A stretch of 64,000 nucleotides of DNA, taken from Thiohalocapsa sp. ML1 (GTDB lineage Bacteria; Pseudomonadota; Gammaproteobacteria; Chromatiales; Chromatiaceae). Position 1 is the first letter of the stretch, and each line of letters opens with the position of its first letter. The notes below the pieces were generated by a model. That model saw nothing but the letters and a program-made list of their open reading frames with translations. It ran no database searches and was not told where the DNA came from. Below are positions 23,692 to 35,932 of this stretch, one piece after another. The translations under genes and the position numbers were made by a program. The stretch spans positions 1-64,000 of the forward strand of contig NZ_JABX01000017.1 of NCBI RefSeq assembly GCF_001469165.1, written 5' to 3'.

Positions 23692-24801
23692 GTGCCTCGC
23701 GCCACGCCCGCCCATCTGTTCATCGCCGCCACCGCCCACGGCTACGGCCATGTGACCCAGGCGAGCGCAATCGCGCATGGACTGCGACAACGGCACCCGG
23801 ACCTTCGCATCACCCTGGCCGCGACCGTCGACGCGGGTTTCGTGCGCGAGCGGATGCCCGCGGGCACGATCCTGATCGATCTCGCCATGGACGTCGCGTT
23901 GCCGATGGACGGGCCGCTCCGCGTGCGCTGGGACGAGGGCCTGGCCGTCTACAGCGCCTTCGACGCCGACCACGACCGCCACCTCGCGAGCCAGCGCGCG
24001 CTGCTCGCGGAGCTGCGCCCGGACCTGCTGCTGGCCGACGTGCCCTGGCTGCCGCTGACCGCCGCCCGCCAGCTCGGCATCCCCGCGGTGGGCCTTTGCT
24101 CGCTGAGCTGGCTCGATATCCTCGCCGAGAGCCCGGTGGGCCACCGACTGCCCGAGGCCCTGGTCGCGCACCTGCGCGAGGGCTACGCCGGGGCGGAGCT
24201 CTTCCTGCGCCCGGCGCCGAGCATGCCCATGGCCTGGCTGCCGAACGGCCGCGACATCGGCCCCATAGCGCACCAGCGCCCGCGGGACCCGGCCGGGCTA
24301 CGCCGCCGGCTCGGCGTCGCCGAGCACACCCGGCTGGTGCTGATCCAGTTTGGCGGCGCGGGCTCGCTGGCGCTGCCCGCGGCGGCGCCGCTGCCGCCGG
24401 ATGTGCTGCTGCTGACGCCGATCCCGGCGCTCGCCGACCGGCCCGACGCCCGCCTCATCGGCCCCGCCGCCGGGCCGGACGCCTTGCCGGTGGCGGACGT
24501 GCTCGCGTGCTGCGACGCCGTCATCACCAAGCCCGGCTACGGCACCTTCGCCGAGGCCGCCTGCCACGGCATCCCGGTGCTGTCGGTGCCCCGCGGCGAC
24601 TGGCCGGAGGAACCGCCGCTGGTACACTGGCTCGCGCGGCAGGTCCCGATGCGCTGCGTGTCGCCGGCGGACTTCGCCGCCGGGCGTATCGCCGCGCCGC
24701 TGGCGGAGCTGCTCGCCGCAGGACCGGTCGACCCGGTGCCGGCGACCGGCGTCGAGGAGGCCGTCGAGCTCCTCTGGCCCTGGCTGGCCGCGCCCCGCTA
24801 A
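23692..24801 (+). CDS. MurG/GT28-like glycosyltransferase
   Basis: A 369-residue protein with two Rossmann-like halves. The N-terminal loop AHGYGHVTQASAIAHGL is a glycosyltransferase acceptor-side motif. The C-terminal half has the donor-binding pattern ITKPGYGTFAEAACHGIPVL. The start is taken as GTG at 23692 because the first in-frame ATG falls well inside the conserved N-terminal domain. The substrate cannot be told from sequence. It follows the cupin gene closely. Confidence 0.8.
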   Translation: MPRATPAHLFIAATAHGYGHVTQASAIAHGLRQRHPDLRITLAATVDAGFVRERMPAGTILIDLAMDVALPMDGPLRVRWDEGLAVYSAFDADHDRHLASQRALLAELRPDLLLADVPWLPLTAARQLGIPAVGLCSLSWLDILAESPVGHRLPEALVAHLREGYAGAELFLRPAPSMPMAWLPNGRDIGPIAHQRPRDPAGLRRRLGVAEHTRLVLIQFGGAGSLALPAAAPLPPDVLLLTPIPALADRPDARLIGPAAGPDALPVADVLACCDAVITKPGYGTFAEAACHGIPVLSVPRGDWPEEPPLVHWLARQVPMRCVSPADFAAGRIAAPLAELLAAGPVDPVPATGVEEAVELLWPWLAAPR

Positions 24802-24882
24802 CCCCCCCAGCGAGGCTGAGCGTCGCCAAGGGCAGAGATCGCAGTTTTACGCAGCGCCCTCGTTGGCGCATTGAACAAGGTC

Positions 24883-25114
24883 CGAGGGCCGAGGGCCGAG
24901 GAGGGCTCCCTGCGCACTCCGCACTTCGCACTCCGCATCCGCACTCCGCACTCCGCACTCCGCATCCGCATCCGCACTCCGCACTCCGCACTTCGCACTC
25001 CGCACTCCGCACTCCGCACTCCGCACTCCGCATCCGCACTTCGCACTTCGCACTTCGCACTCCGCATCCGCACTTCGCACTCCGCACTTCGCACTTCGCA
25101 CTTCGCACTCCGCC
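24883..25114. repeat. Heptamer array followed by CACTCCG/CACTTCG minisatellite
   Basis: GGGCCGA units at 24883-24905 are followed by about 200 bp of CACTCCG and CACTTCG heptamers interspersed with CATCCG hexamers (24914-25114). The tract is open in several frames on both strands (RTPHSALR-type peptides), but these are artefacts of the repeat. The whole 24802-25391 interval holds no gene. Confidence 0.95.
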
Positions 25115-25391
25115 CTTCTTCCATCAAGCGCCGCGCGCCAGCAATCGCTGGGCGAACCGTGTACTTTTTTGCTAGACATCGGAGGCCGGCTTTCGGTTCG
25201 CAGCGCGAACGAAGTCGCTGACTTCCCGAGCGTTCCGTAAATTCCCGCTCGAAACTCGAGCCTGTCCGGTTTACCATGCAAGCAGAACGGTCATACACGA
25301 ATCATCGCCGGACATCCTGCCCGGCGGGGCGCAACAGAGCACGGGGCCGCAGCGCGTGCAGCACATTACCCGGAGGGAGGAGAGGGCGGCG

Positions 25392-28682
<3,291 letters not shown>

Positions 28683-28737
28683 GGCTCGCGCGGCTTGGTA
28701 CTAAACTAGCGGGCAGCGCCTCAGACCGGAAGGGTTA

Positions 28738-28896
28738 AGGCGATTTCTGTCAAAAAACATACGGCCTGGCTTGTCTTTTCGCCCGCCTTCTGCGTCGCGG
28801 CAGCGGGTGCATAGTTCGACTATGCACCCGCTGCCGCTCCTTGAAGGCGGACGAAAATCCTGCGCCAGTCGGGACGTTTATTTCCGGCAATCGCCT
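28738..28896. mobile_element. MITE-like cruciform element
   Basis: A 159-bp element with AGGCGATT at the left end and its complement AATCGCCT at the right. Inside, an outer inverted pair (CCGCCTTC / GAAGGCGG with flanking TTTTCG/CGAAAA) encloses a perfect 18-bp stem at 28797-28814 and 28820-28837 with a TTCGA loop. It has no coding capacity. It lies just after the hybrid kinase gene, so it may also act as its terminator. Confidence 0.65.
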
Positions 28897-29026
28897 AGGG
28901 GCCGAGGGCCGAGGCGGGCTCCTTTGGCCCTCGGCCCTTTTGCGCTCAAGCGCCCTGTCGTCAAGCAACCTGATGCATCTGCAACCAATGCACCTGCAAC
29001 CATCTGATGCCGTCAAGCAATCTAGC
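28897..29026. repeat. Composite heptamer element with CATCTGC...CAAGCAATCTAG module
   Basis: Inverted GGGCCGA arrays are followed by GCAAGCGCC-like sequence and the module GATGCATCTGC ... CCGTCAAGCAATCTAG. The same modules in the same order occur at 49585-49781 and 55346-55604. Confidence 0.75.
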
Positions 29027-29093
29027 GCCGAAGCCCGCCGGAAAGCGCCCATCAGCCTCGCAGCAACGCCTCCCCAGCCGCCCCACCCGCCCC

Positions 29094-30335
29094 ATGCCGA
29101 TCGATCCGTCCGCGTCGTCCGCCGCTGAGCTTGCGAGCCTCATCGAGCGCTTGATTCTGGAACAGCAGCGCCTAGAGCCGCTGGAGCTCCTGCTCGCCGC
29201 GGGGGCGCTCGCGTATCCGGACTACGAGGCCTGGCGCCTGGGCCAGCGGGCGGTGCTGGAGGATGCGCTGCGGCTGCAGCTAGCGGACACGCTGGTGCTG
29301 TTGCAGCGAGCCGAGGAGCAGGCCCGCTGCGCCGGCCTGGTCGGCGCCCCGACCGATTACCGTCGCTGGGGCGATGACGCTGCCCCCCTGCATGTCGGCC
29401 CGAGCCCGGCCTTGCAGCGTGCGCTGGCCACCCTGTACGCGCCGCCGCCGGATCGCCGGCAGCTCGACTTGTTCTACGACAGCGGCGCCGTGGTGGCCGA
29501 AGAGACACTCCGCGAGGCGTTGCTGGCGCGGCGTTTCGGCGCCGCCCGCGACGCCTGCGACAGGCTCCGCGGGCTCGCGCCGGCGCACGCCCGGCTCGGC
29601 GACTGGCAGCACCTGATCGACACGCTGGATCCAACGGCTCGCCACACCGGTCCGGACGCGTCCCGCGTCGGCGCGGCGGCCCTGTTGCACGCGATCGATG
29701 CCATCACCCCCACCGCCGAGCGGCTGCTGGGCCGGCGGGCCCGCGACTGCCTCGCGCTGCTCTGGGCGGAGCTGGCCGATGCCGCGGACGGCTCGGACTT
29801 CGACCCTGCTGCGCCGCGGCTGCACGCAAGCCATGCGCTGGCGTGGCTCGGCCGCTGGCCGGACGTCCGGGCGGCGGTTGAAGCGGAGCCCGGCTGGTCC
29901 GACGAGCCGGTGCTGCTTGAGCGCCACGGACGGGCCTGTCGGCTGAGCGGGGACCATCGAGCGGCCCTCGGCGACTGGTTTGCCCTCTGCTGGGCCTATC
30001 CTGACACGGCGGAGCGCCTGCTTGCAGCCGGCGACTTCCCGGACCCGCGGCTCGCCGCGCACTGGGTCGCGTTCTGCGATCTGGACCCGCCGGCGGGATC
30101 GGCACCGCCCCTGGAGACCGCGGACTTCCCCGCTTGGTGCCTGCTCGTCGAGCCGGGCCTGGCCGCGGAGGTGCCTGCCGACCAGAGGGTGTCCGACCCG
30201 GGCCGCGCGACAGCGTATCGCGCCGCGCTCGCGCTCGCGCGCGCGCCGGACGATGTCGGCCGACGCCGCGCCTTGGGGGCCGCCCACCCGGGGCTGCTCG
30301 TGGCCTTTCTCGGGCTGCGTCGCGCGGGCGGCTGA
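29094..30335 (+). CDS. Hypothetical helical protein
   Basis: A 413-residue Ala/Leu/Arg-rich protein starting MPIDPSASSAAELASLIERL. Repeated helix-pair character (for example LGDWQHLIDTLDP, LERHGRACRLSGDHRAALGDW) suggests a TPR-like superhelix. No signal peptide, membrane segment or catalytic motif is seen. Codon use fits the host genome. The function is unknown. Confidence 0.7.
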   Translation: MPIDPSASSAAELASLIERLILEQQRLEPLELLLAAGALAYPDYEAWRLGQRAVLEDALRLQLADTLVLLQRAEEQARCAGLVGAPTDYRRWGDDAAPLHVGPSPALQRALATLYAPPPDRRQLDLFYDSGAVVAEETLREALLARRFGAARDACDRLRGLAPAHARLGDWQHLIDTLDPTARHTGPDASRVGAAALLHAIDAITPTAERLLGRRARDCLALLWAELADAADGSDFDPAAPRLHASHALAWLGRWPDVRAAVEAEPGWSDEPVLLERHGRACRLSGDHRAALGDWFALCWAYPDTAERLLAAGDFPDPRLAAHWVAFCDLDPPAGSAPPLETADFPAWCLLVEPGLAAEVPADQRVSDPGRATAYRAALALARAPDDVGRRRALGAAHPGLLVAFLGLRRAGG

Positions 30336-30368
30336 CGCCCGGGCGGCACTGGCCCGGCGGAGCCGGGG

Positions 30369-30690
30369 GTTTGCTTCAGCGTGCGCGAGCGGCCGAGTGT
30401 GCCGATCTCCTCCAACGCAGCAGCTCCTGCGTCGAAGGGCGCAATGGCCAACTCGCCCTGCATCACCGCGACAAGCACCGCCTGAGCAACCGCAAACGCG
30501 ACGTGCTCACCGCCGTGCACAACTACTTCATCCGCCGACCTGACGGCACAACCGCGGCGGCACGCTTCTTCGGCCAGCCGCGGGCGCCGATGTTCGCCTA
30601 CTTGCTCGCCGCCCTCGATCCGCCCCCGCAACCGGCCCGAGAACGACCCCGACCGCCGCGAGTACGGCAAATCGCCGCGACCGAGCCGCC
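30369..30690 (+). pseudogene. Transposase C-terminal fragment
   Basis: An open stretch reads SSSCVEGRNGQLALHH, KHRLSNRKRDVLTAVHNYF and RRPDGTTAAARFFG, resembling the C-terminal end of DUF6399-type transposases. The 5' two thirds are missing and no start fits. It marks an old insertion-sequence remnant directly after the preceding gene. Confidence 0.6.
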
Positions 30691-30699
30691 GCGCCGCTG

Positions 30700-30736
30700 G
30701 CTGGCGGCTGGCGGCTGGCGGCTGGCGGCTGGCGGC
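30700..30736. repeat. GCTGGCG heptanucleotide array
   Basis: Four to five GCTGGCG units just after the transposase remnant. Confidence 0.85.
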
Positions 30737-30872
30737 ACTGACCGAGGAGGTGCTGTGCCTGTGCCTGTTCAAGCTGTTGTCCGCCACCGCTGCATGAGAT
30801 CGCCGGGCGATACTGCTGCGCGCCGCCGGCTCGGGATCGCGTAGCGAAATTGCCACATGCGGCATTTGTGAG

Positions 30873-30890
30873 CGCTATGGTATAACGTCG
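30873..30890 (+). promoter_or_regulatory. Candidate Zur-type operator
   Basis: The imperfect palindrome ATGGTATAACGT resembles the ATGTTATAACAT core of gammaproteobacterial Zur boxes. It sits ~35 bp before the small gene that precedes the zinc porin and ABC transporter. Resemblance and context only. Confidence 0.4.
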
Positions 30891-30920
30891 TCGCTCTCAC
30901 TCGGCTGGAACACCTCACTC

Positions 30921-31241
30921 GTGCCCCAAGGCGCTGTCCCGCTCTGCCGTTGCGCGCGAAACGCCCCGCTCCTGGGGCTGTTGCTGGCCTGTGCGCTGGT
31001 GCTTGCCCAGACGCTGCTCGCCGCCCACGGCGTCGAGCATCTCGGGCATGGGGACGAGGCCGCGTGTGAGGTCTGCGTCGTCGGGGCGTCGCTGGGCGCC
31101 GGACTCGGCACGGCGCTGCCCAGCGTTCCAATGTGCTCCAAGCCGCTGTCGCCGCAGCCGGTCGCACTGCTGCGCCCGTGGCCGCGCCTGCGCGCCACCT
31201 TCAATCCGCACTCCGCCCGCGCGCCGCCGCATCACACCTGA
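30921..31241 (+). CDS. Small membrane or exported protein with Cys/His motif
   Basis: A 106-residue protein with a GTG start and one hydrophobic segment (~17-36, LLGLLLACALVLAQTLLAAH), followed by HGVEHLGHGDEAACEVCVVG, a His/Cys-rich motif like that of DUF2946-type proteins found near metal transport genes. It is the first gene of the presumed zinc-uptake block. The function is unknown; periplasmic metal binding is a guess. Confidence 0.65.
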   Translation: MPQGAVPLCRCARNAPLLGLLLACALVLAQTLLAAHGVEHLGHGDEAACEVCVVGASLGAGLGTALPSVPMCSKPLSPQPVALLRPWPRLRATFNPHSARAPPHHT

Positions 31242-31394
31242 GCGCAGCCGAGGCCCACCCGGGCGGCCATGTCGCCGGCCCGAGCAGCGCCGATACACGC
31301 GATCACACGGCAAGGGCAATCACGCGCAAGCGGCGCGCCCTAGGCGTCGCGCCTGCGCCGGACGGCCCTGCCTTTATCATTCGGAGTGCATGCA

Positions 31395-33017
31395 ATGAAA
31401 CAGTCCCTGTCGCGGGGCGCCCTGCTCGGCGCCCTGTTGTCCCCGGTCGCCGCGATTGCCGCCGGCGACGCCGATCTCGCAACGCTGCGTGCCGAGGTCG
31501 CTGCCATGCAGCGCCAGTACGAGAGCCGCATCCGGGCGCTGGAGTCGCGCCTGTCCGACGCCGAGCAGGCCGCCGATGCGGCCCGCCAGGCGGCAGGCGC
31601 CGATGCGCTGTCGCTGCCCCTGACGGCGCCGCGGGTGCTGCGTGCGCAATCGCAGGCGGCGGCCCCGGCGCCCGCCGGCAGCCGCAGCGCCGGGCTGTTC
31701 GATGCAGTGACCTCGGCGAATGCCTTCAACCCGCAGATCGCGGTGATCCTGGACGGCAACTTCTACCAAGACGACAGCGACGACGGCAACGGCGCCGCGC
31801 TGGTGGGCGCGGCCTTCCAGGCCGGCGGCGGCGGCCATGCCCACGACCACGGAGATGATGGGCACGATCATGGCGACGGCGGCCATGCGCACGCCACCGC
31901 CGAGAACGGCTTCAACTTCCGCGAGGCGGAGCTGTCCTTCACGGCCACTGTGGACCCGTACTTCGACGCGGCGACGTACATCTCCATCGACGGCGACGGC
32001 AACGTGAACCTGGAAGAGGCGTACTTCCAGACCCGCGCGCTGCCCTACGGCCTGCGGGTGAAGGGCGGCAAGTTCCTGAGCGACTTCGGCTACATCAATC
32101 GCCAGCATCCGCACGCTTGGGATTTTGTGGACCAGAACCTGCCGTATCTGAACCTGCTGGGTTTTCACGGCCTCCAGGACACCGGCTTGCAGCTCACCTG
32201 GCTGCCGGACCTGCCCTTCTATGCCCTCATCGGCGGCGAGGCGCTCCAGGGCAACCAGGAGGTCTTCGGTGCGACGCTCGGCGATACCGACCAGGACGAG
32301 CTGAACCTCGGCAGCACCAACACCGGGCCGCGGCTCTTTACCGCCTTCGCGAAGATCGCCCCGGAGCTCGGGCGCAACCAGGCGCTCCAGCTCGGCGTGT
32401 CCTACGCCCACGCGGAGCAGCATCAGGCCTCTCATACCCACACGCACGCGGTGCACGAGGGCGACCACGACGAGGAGCACGGGCATGAGCACGACGATCA
32501 TGGCCACGACCACGATCACGGCGTGACCGAGATCGTGCACGAGACCGGCCTCGCCGGCAACGCGGACCTCTGGGGCATCGACCTCGTCTACAAGTACGAT
32601 GGCGGCGGCGCCTACGGCCAGGGCGATTTCACCTTCCAGACCGAGTACCTGCGCTCCATCAAGGACCTGACCGTGCGCTCCAGCGCCCATCCGGAGCAGA
32701 TCGGCAGCGGCCGCACCTTCACCACCGACGGCCTCTACGCCCAGGCCACCTACGGCTTCCTGCCGAAGTGGAAGGCGGGGCTGCGCTACGACGTGCTCGG
32801 GCTCACCAACGAGGTCAGCGGCGGGCGCAGCGCGAGCTTCGGCAGCTCGGACCGCTGGACCGCGGACATCACTTGGAACCTGTCGGAGTTCTCGCAGCTC
32901 CGCGCGCAGTACGCCTACAACGACATCCTCGTCGCCGAGGACGAGCGCGAGCGCTTCAACGCGTTCTATCTCCAGTTCTTGGTGAGCTTGGGGAGTCATG
33001 GGGCGCATGAGTTTTAG
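31395..33017 (+). CDS. Outer-membrane porin-like protein with His-rich loops
   Basis: A 540-residue exported protein. A signal peptide (~1-22) is followed by a short coiled coil (~27-65) and a beta-barrel rich in aromatic residues, ending in LVSLGSHGAHEF. Two loops are strongly His/Asp-rich (HAHDHGDDGHDHGDGGHAHA near 150 and a longer HTHTHAVHE... stretch near 345-375), consistent with zinc binding. It probably lets zinc cross the outer membrane for the adjacent ZnuACB-like system. The start at 31395 gives the cleanest signal peptide. Confidence 0.85.
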   Translation: MKQSLSRGALLGALLSPVAAIAAGDADLATLRAEVAAMQRQYESRIRALESRLSDAEQAADAARQAAGADALSLPLTAPRVLRAQSQAAAPAPAGSRSAGLFDAVTSANAFNPQIAVILDGNFYQDDSDDGNGAALVGAAFQAGGGGHAHDHGDDGHDHGDGGHAHATAENGFNFREAELSFTATVDPYFDAATYISIDGDGNVNLEEAYFQTRALPYGLRVKGGKFLSDFGYINRQHPHAWDFVDQNLPYLNLLGFHGLQDTGLQLTWLPDLPFYALIGGEALQGNQEVFGATLGDTDQDELNLGSTNTGPRLFTAFAKIAPELGRNQALQLGVSYAHAEQHQASHTHTHAVHEGDHDEEHGHEHDDHGHDHDHGVTEIVHETGLAGNADLWGIDLVYKYDGGGAYGQGDFTFQTEYLRSIKDLTVRSSAHPEQIGSGRTFTTDGLYAQATYGFLPKWKAGLRYDVLGLTNEVSGGRSASFGSSDRWTADITWNLSEFSQLRAQYAYNDILVAEDERERFNAFYLQFLVSLGSHGAHEF

Positions 33018-33029
33018 GAAATACGGGGT

Positions 33030-33069
33030 ACGGAGTACGAAGTACGGGGGGCCGTACTCCGTACTCCGT
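33030..33069. terminator. Hairpin after the porin gene
   Basis: Arms at 33030-33045 and 33054-33069 pair over 16 bp with one mismatch, 13 bp after the porin stop codon. There is no U-tract. It may separate porin from ABC-transporter expression. Confidence 0.5.
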
Positions 33070-33139
33070 TACTTCGCACTCCGACGGTGGTGCGCCGCTG
33101 GGCGCGCCTGACAAAGGCTGCTTGTAACGGGGATCGAAG

Positions 33140-34021
33140 ATGAAACGATGCTTTATGGGCGCGCTGGCCTGGCTGCTGCTGGCAGCGCCGGTGCTGGCGC
33201 TGGACGTGGTGGCGACGAGCCCGAGCATGGGCGCGCTGGTGCGTGCGGTGGCGCCGGACGCGACGCTCACCGTGCTGGCCGGGCCGGATCGGGACCTGCA
33301 TGCGCTGCAGGCCAAGCCGAGCATGATCTCGGCCCTGCGCGGGGCGGATCTCATCGTGGCCGTCGGCGCGGAGCTGGAGGTCGGTTGGCTGCCGGCGGCG
33401 AGCGCGAGCGCGGCGAACCCCGCCATCCTGCCGGGCCGCGAGGGCTACTTCGAGGCCGCGGCGCAGGTGCCGCTGCTCGATGCCGGCGGCGCCGCGGACC
33501 GCGCCATGGGCGACGTGCACCCGGCGGGCAATCCGCACGTGGACCTGGACCCGGTGCGCATGGCGCAGGTGGCCGAGGCGCTGGGCGAGCGCATGGCCCG
33601 GCTCGACCCCGGCAACGCCGCGAGCTACCGCAACAACGCCGAGCGCCTCAGCGCGGCCGTCGCCGAGCGGGTGCCGGACTGGCAGGGCCGGCTCGCCGGC
33701 GCGCCCGGCGTGGTGCTCTACCACCGGGATGCGGTGTATCTGCTGGATCGCTTCGACGTGCCGCTGCTCGGCACCATTGAGGCCGTGCCCGGCGTGCCGC
33801 CGAGTGGGCGGCATCTGCGCGAGCTGACGGCCAAGCTGCGCGGCCAAGACGGCGTCATCATCCACGCGCCGTATCAGTCGCCGAAGGCGCCGCAGAAGCT
33901 CGCCCGCGACCTCGGCTGGCCGGTGGCGACACTGCCGCTGTCGCCGCCGGTGGACGCCGACGGTGACGGCTACCTGCGCCACATCGAGCGCTGGGTCGCG
34001 GCCATCGCGGCGGCGCGCTGA
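33140..34021 (+). CDS. znuA: Zinc ABC transporter substrate-binding protein (ZnuA-like)
   Basis: A 293-residue periplasmic protein. A signal peptide ends near LAL-21. ZnuA-family ligand positions are visible: GPDRDLHALQAKPSM (His), DVHPAGNPHVDLDP (His), and VVLYHRDAVYL (His), with an acidic residue (VDADGDG) near the C-terminus. It lacks the long His-rich loop of many ZnuA proteins. It is the first gene of an ABC operon, 118 bp after the porin gene. Confidence 0.9.
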   Translation: MKRCFMGALAWLLLAAPVLALDVVATSPSMGALVRAVAPDATLTVLAGPDRDLHALQAKPSMISALRGADLIVAVGAELEVGWLPAASASAANPAILPGREGYFEAAAQVPLLDAGGAADRAMGDVHPAGNPHVDLDPVRMAQVAEALGERMARLDPGNAASYRNNAERLSAAVAERVPDWQGRLAGAPGVVLYHRDAVYLLDRFDVPLLGTIEAVPGVPPSGRHLRELTAKLRGQDGVIIHAPYQSPKAPQKLARDLGWPVATLPLSPPVDADGDGYLRHIERWVAAIAAAR

Positions 34022-34031
34022 GCAACTCGGC

Positions 34032-34601
34032 ATGGAGCCGTTGCTCGCCCTGGACGGCCTCATCGCCGGCTGGTCACAGCCGGTGGTGGGGCCGGTGTCG
34101 CTGAGCCTCGGGGCCGGCGACATCGTCGGTCTCTGGGGCGCCAACGGCTGCGGCAAGTCCACGCTGTTCGCGGCCGTCGCCGGGCAGGCGCGGGTGTTCG
34201 CCGGGCGCGTCGAGCGCGCGCCGGGGCTCACGCTGGCGATGCAGACCCAGGTGCCGGTGCGGCTCGCCCCGCTGCCGGTCACGGGCCGGGAGCTGCTGGG
34301 CGTCGCCGGCGCCGATGCGGCAGGCCTGCCGCCGACGCTCGCCGCCGCGGCGGCGCAGCGGCTGGACCGCATCAGCGGCGGCCAGCACCAGTTGCTTTCC
34401 ATCTGGGCGGCGCTGGCCGGCGCCGCGCGCCTGGTGCTGCTGGACGAGCCCACCAACAACCTGGACCCGCTGCATACCGCGCTGCTCGGCGACCTGCTCG
34501 CGGCGCGCCGGCAGGACCGTGCCGTGCTGCTGGTGAGCCACGAGCGGGCCTTTCTGGACGCCCACTGCACCCGCGTGCTGGAGATCCAGCCGTGGTGCTG
34601 A
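34032..34601 (+). CDS. znuC: Zinc ABC transporter ATP-binding protein (ZnuC-like)
   Basis: A 189-residue ATPase, on the short side. Walker A is GANGCGKST, the signature motif is degenerate (RISGGQHQLLSIW), and Walker B with switch is LVLLDEPTNNLDP and LLVSHE. It overlaps the permease gene by 10 bp. Confidence 0.9.
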   Translation: MEPLLALDGLIAGWSQPVVGPVSLSLGAGDIVGLWGANGCGKSTLFAAVAGQARVFAGRVERAPGLTLAMQTQVPVRLAPLPVTGRELLGVAGADAAGLPPTLAAAAAQRLDRISGGQHQLLSIWAALAGAARLVLLDEPTNNLDPLHTALLGDLLAARRQDRAVLLVSHERAFLDAHCTRVLEIQPWC

Positions 34602-35389
34602 GCGAGCTGTTCGACCCGCTGTTTCGCCTCGCGCTCATCGACGGCCTGCTGCTCGCCGCCGTGCTGCCGGTGCTGGGCGCCGTGCTGATGCTGCGCGACG
34701 AATGGCTCGCCGCGCTCGGCTTCGCGCACCTGGCCGCCGCCGGTGCGCTGCTCGGGCTGGCGTTCGGCCTGCCGGCGGTGGCGGGCGGTGTTGCTGCCGC
34801 CGGGGCGGCGGCCATCGCCAAGGGCGCCGGCGGCGGCCAGGGCAACGCCGTCTATGGCTTCATGATTCTCGGCGGCTGGGCGGCGCTCCTGCTCATCGGC
34901 GCCAACACCGAGGTCGGCGAGCAGCTCGGCCGCGCGCTCATCGACGGCCAGCTCTACTTCGCCGGCCCGGCGGACCTCATCGCCGCCGCGCTGCTCGGGG
35001 GCATGACGGCGCTCATCCTGCCCTGGCTCATGCCGCGCCTGCTGCGCGCCCGGCTCTTGCCGCAGCACGACGCCGCCAACGGCTACCCGGTGCGGCGCTG
35101 GCAGCTCGGCTTCGACCTGCTCGCCGCCGCCGGCATGGCCATCGGCACCGCGAGCATGGGGCTCATGGCCGCCTTCGCGCTGGTGCTCGTGCCGGCCTGG
35201 ATCGCGTTTCGCAGCGCGCCGAGCTGGCGCTGGACGCTCGCCGGGTCAGCCGCCCTCGGCGTGGTCGGCTATCTTGTCAGCTTCGCCGCCGCCCTGGCGC
35301 TGGATCAACCCTTCGGGCCCATGCTCGTCGCGGTGCTGCTCGTGCTGGCCGGCGGCTATGCCGCCGTCGCTCGCGGACCGGCCGCCTGA
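34592..35389 (+). CDS. znuB: Zinc ABC transporter permease (ZnuB-like)
   Basis: A 265-residue inner-membrane protein of the ABC-3 permease type with about eight hydrophobic helices (for example LALIDGLLLAAVLPVLGAVL at the N-terminus). It overlaps the ATPase gene by 10 bp, so translation is coupled. A decayed copy of its C-terminal ~24 codons lies 8 kb downstream at 43342-43413. Confidence 0.9.
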   Translation: MVLSELFDPLFRLALIDGLLLAAVLPVLGAVLMLRDEWLAALGFAHLAAAGALLGLAFGLPAVAGGVAAAGAAAIAKGAGGGQGNAVYGFMILGGWAALLLIGANTEVGEQLGRALIDGQLYFAGPADLIAAALLGGMTALILPWLMPRLLRARLLPQHDAANGYPVRRWQLGFDLLAAAGMAIGTASMGLMAAFALVLVPAWIAFRSAPSWRWTLAGSAALGVVGYLVSFAAALALDQPFGPMLVAVLLVLAGGYAAVARGPAA

Positions 35390-35932
35390 AACCATGCCGA
35401 GGTGGGCCGAACAGCTCCGGCCATTGCTGGAAGGCCTCCAGCCGGCCAGGCGGCAGCCGCACAACGCTGACCGATGCGCACCGTCTTCCTGGACCAGGAC
35501 GCGCAGACGCACACCGAGGTCCGGGATGCGAAGGCCATCGCCGACCAGCGCAATCGGGCGCATCGAGGACCAGGGCAACGAGCTACGGGAGCTACGCGAG
35601 CTGCGGCGCCAGCTCGTGGAGGCGAGACATTGGCGGCGGCGCCGGCCACAGGGCCATCCACGACTGCCGGGCGACCAGAGCGGTGTGGCGCTATCCGTGC
35701 CGGTCCGCTGGCCGCGGCGCGGACGCCGGAGCAGAGCGACGATCCGGGAGGTAACCGCGCGGGGCAAACGCCCGGTACGTCGGGCTCGGTTCCGCGCGCT
35801 ATTGCGACGACAGGGTTCGGCTCCGCTATCATCGGTCCAATGGCACCTCTGGCGAGCGCCAGCCCACGGCAGCCGCGGATGACGACGATCACGATCAATC
35901 TGCCCGACGCCCTGGACAGGACAAAGCCCGCC
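35390..35932. other. Interval with no recognisable gene
   Basis: About 540 bp. Open frames exist but read as low-complexity Arg/Ala sequence. One plus frame gives a short coiled-coil-like phrase (RIEDQGNELRELRELRRQL) near 35560-35620, possibly the tail of a decayed gene. No repeat family seen elsewhere in the window is present. Confidence 0.5.

Noticed and set aside
24096-25175. A 359-codon frame ending in RTPHSALR repeats
   Set aside because: It is the shifted frame of the glycosyltransferase running on into the CACTCCG minisatellite.
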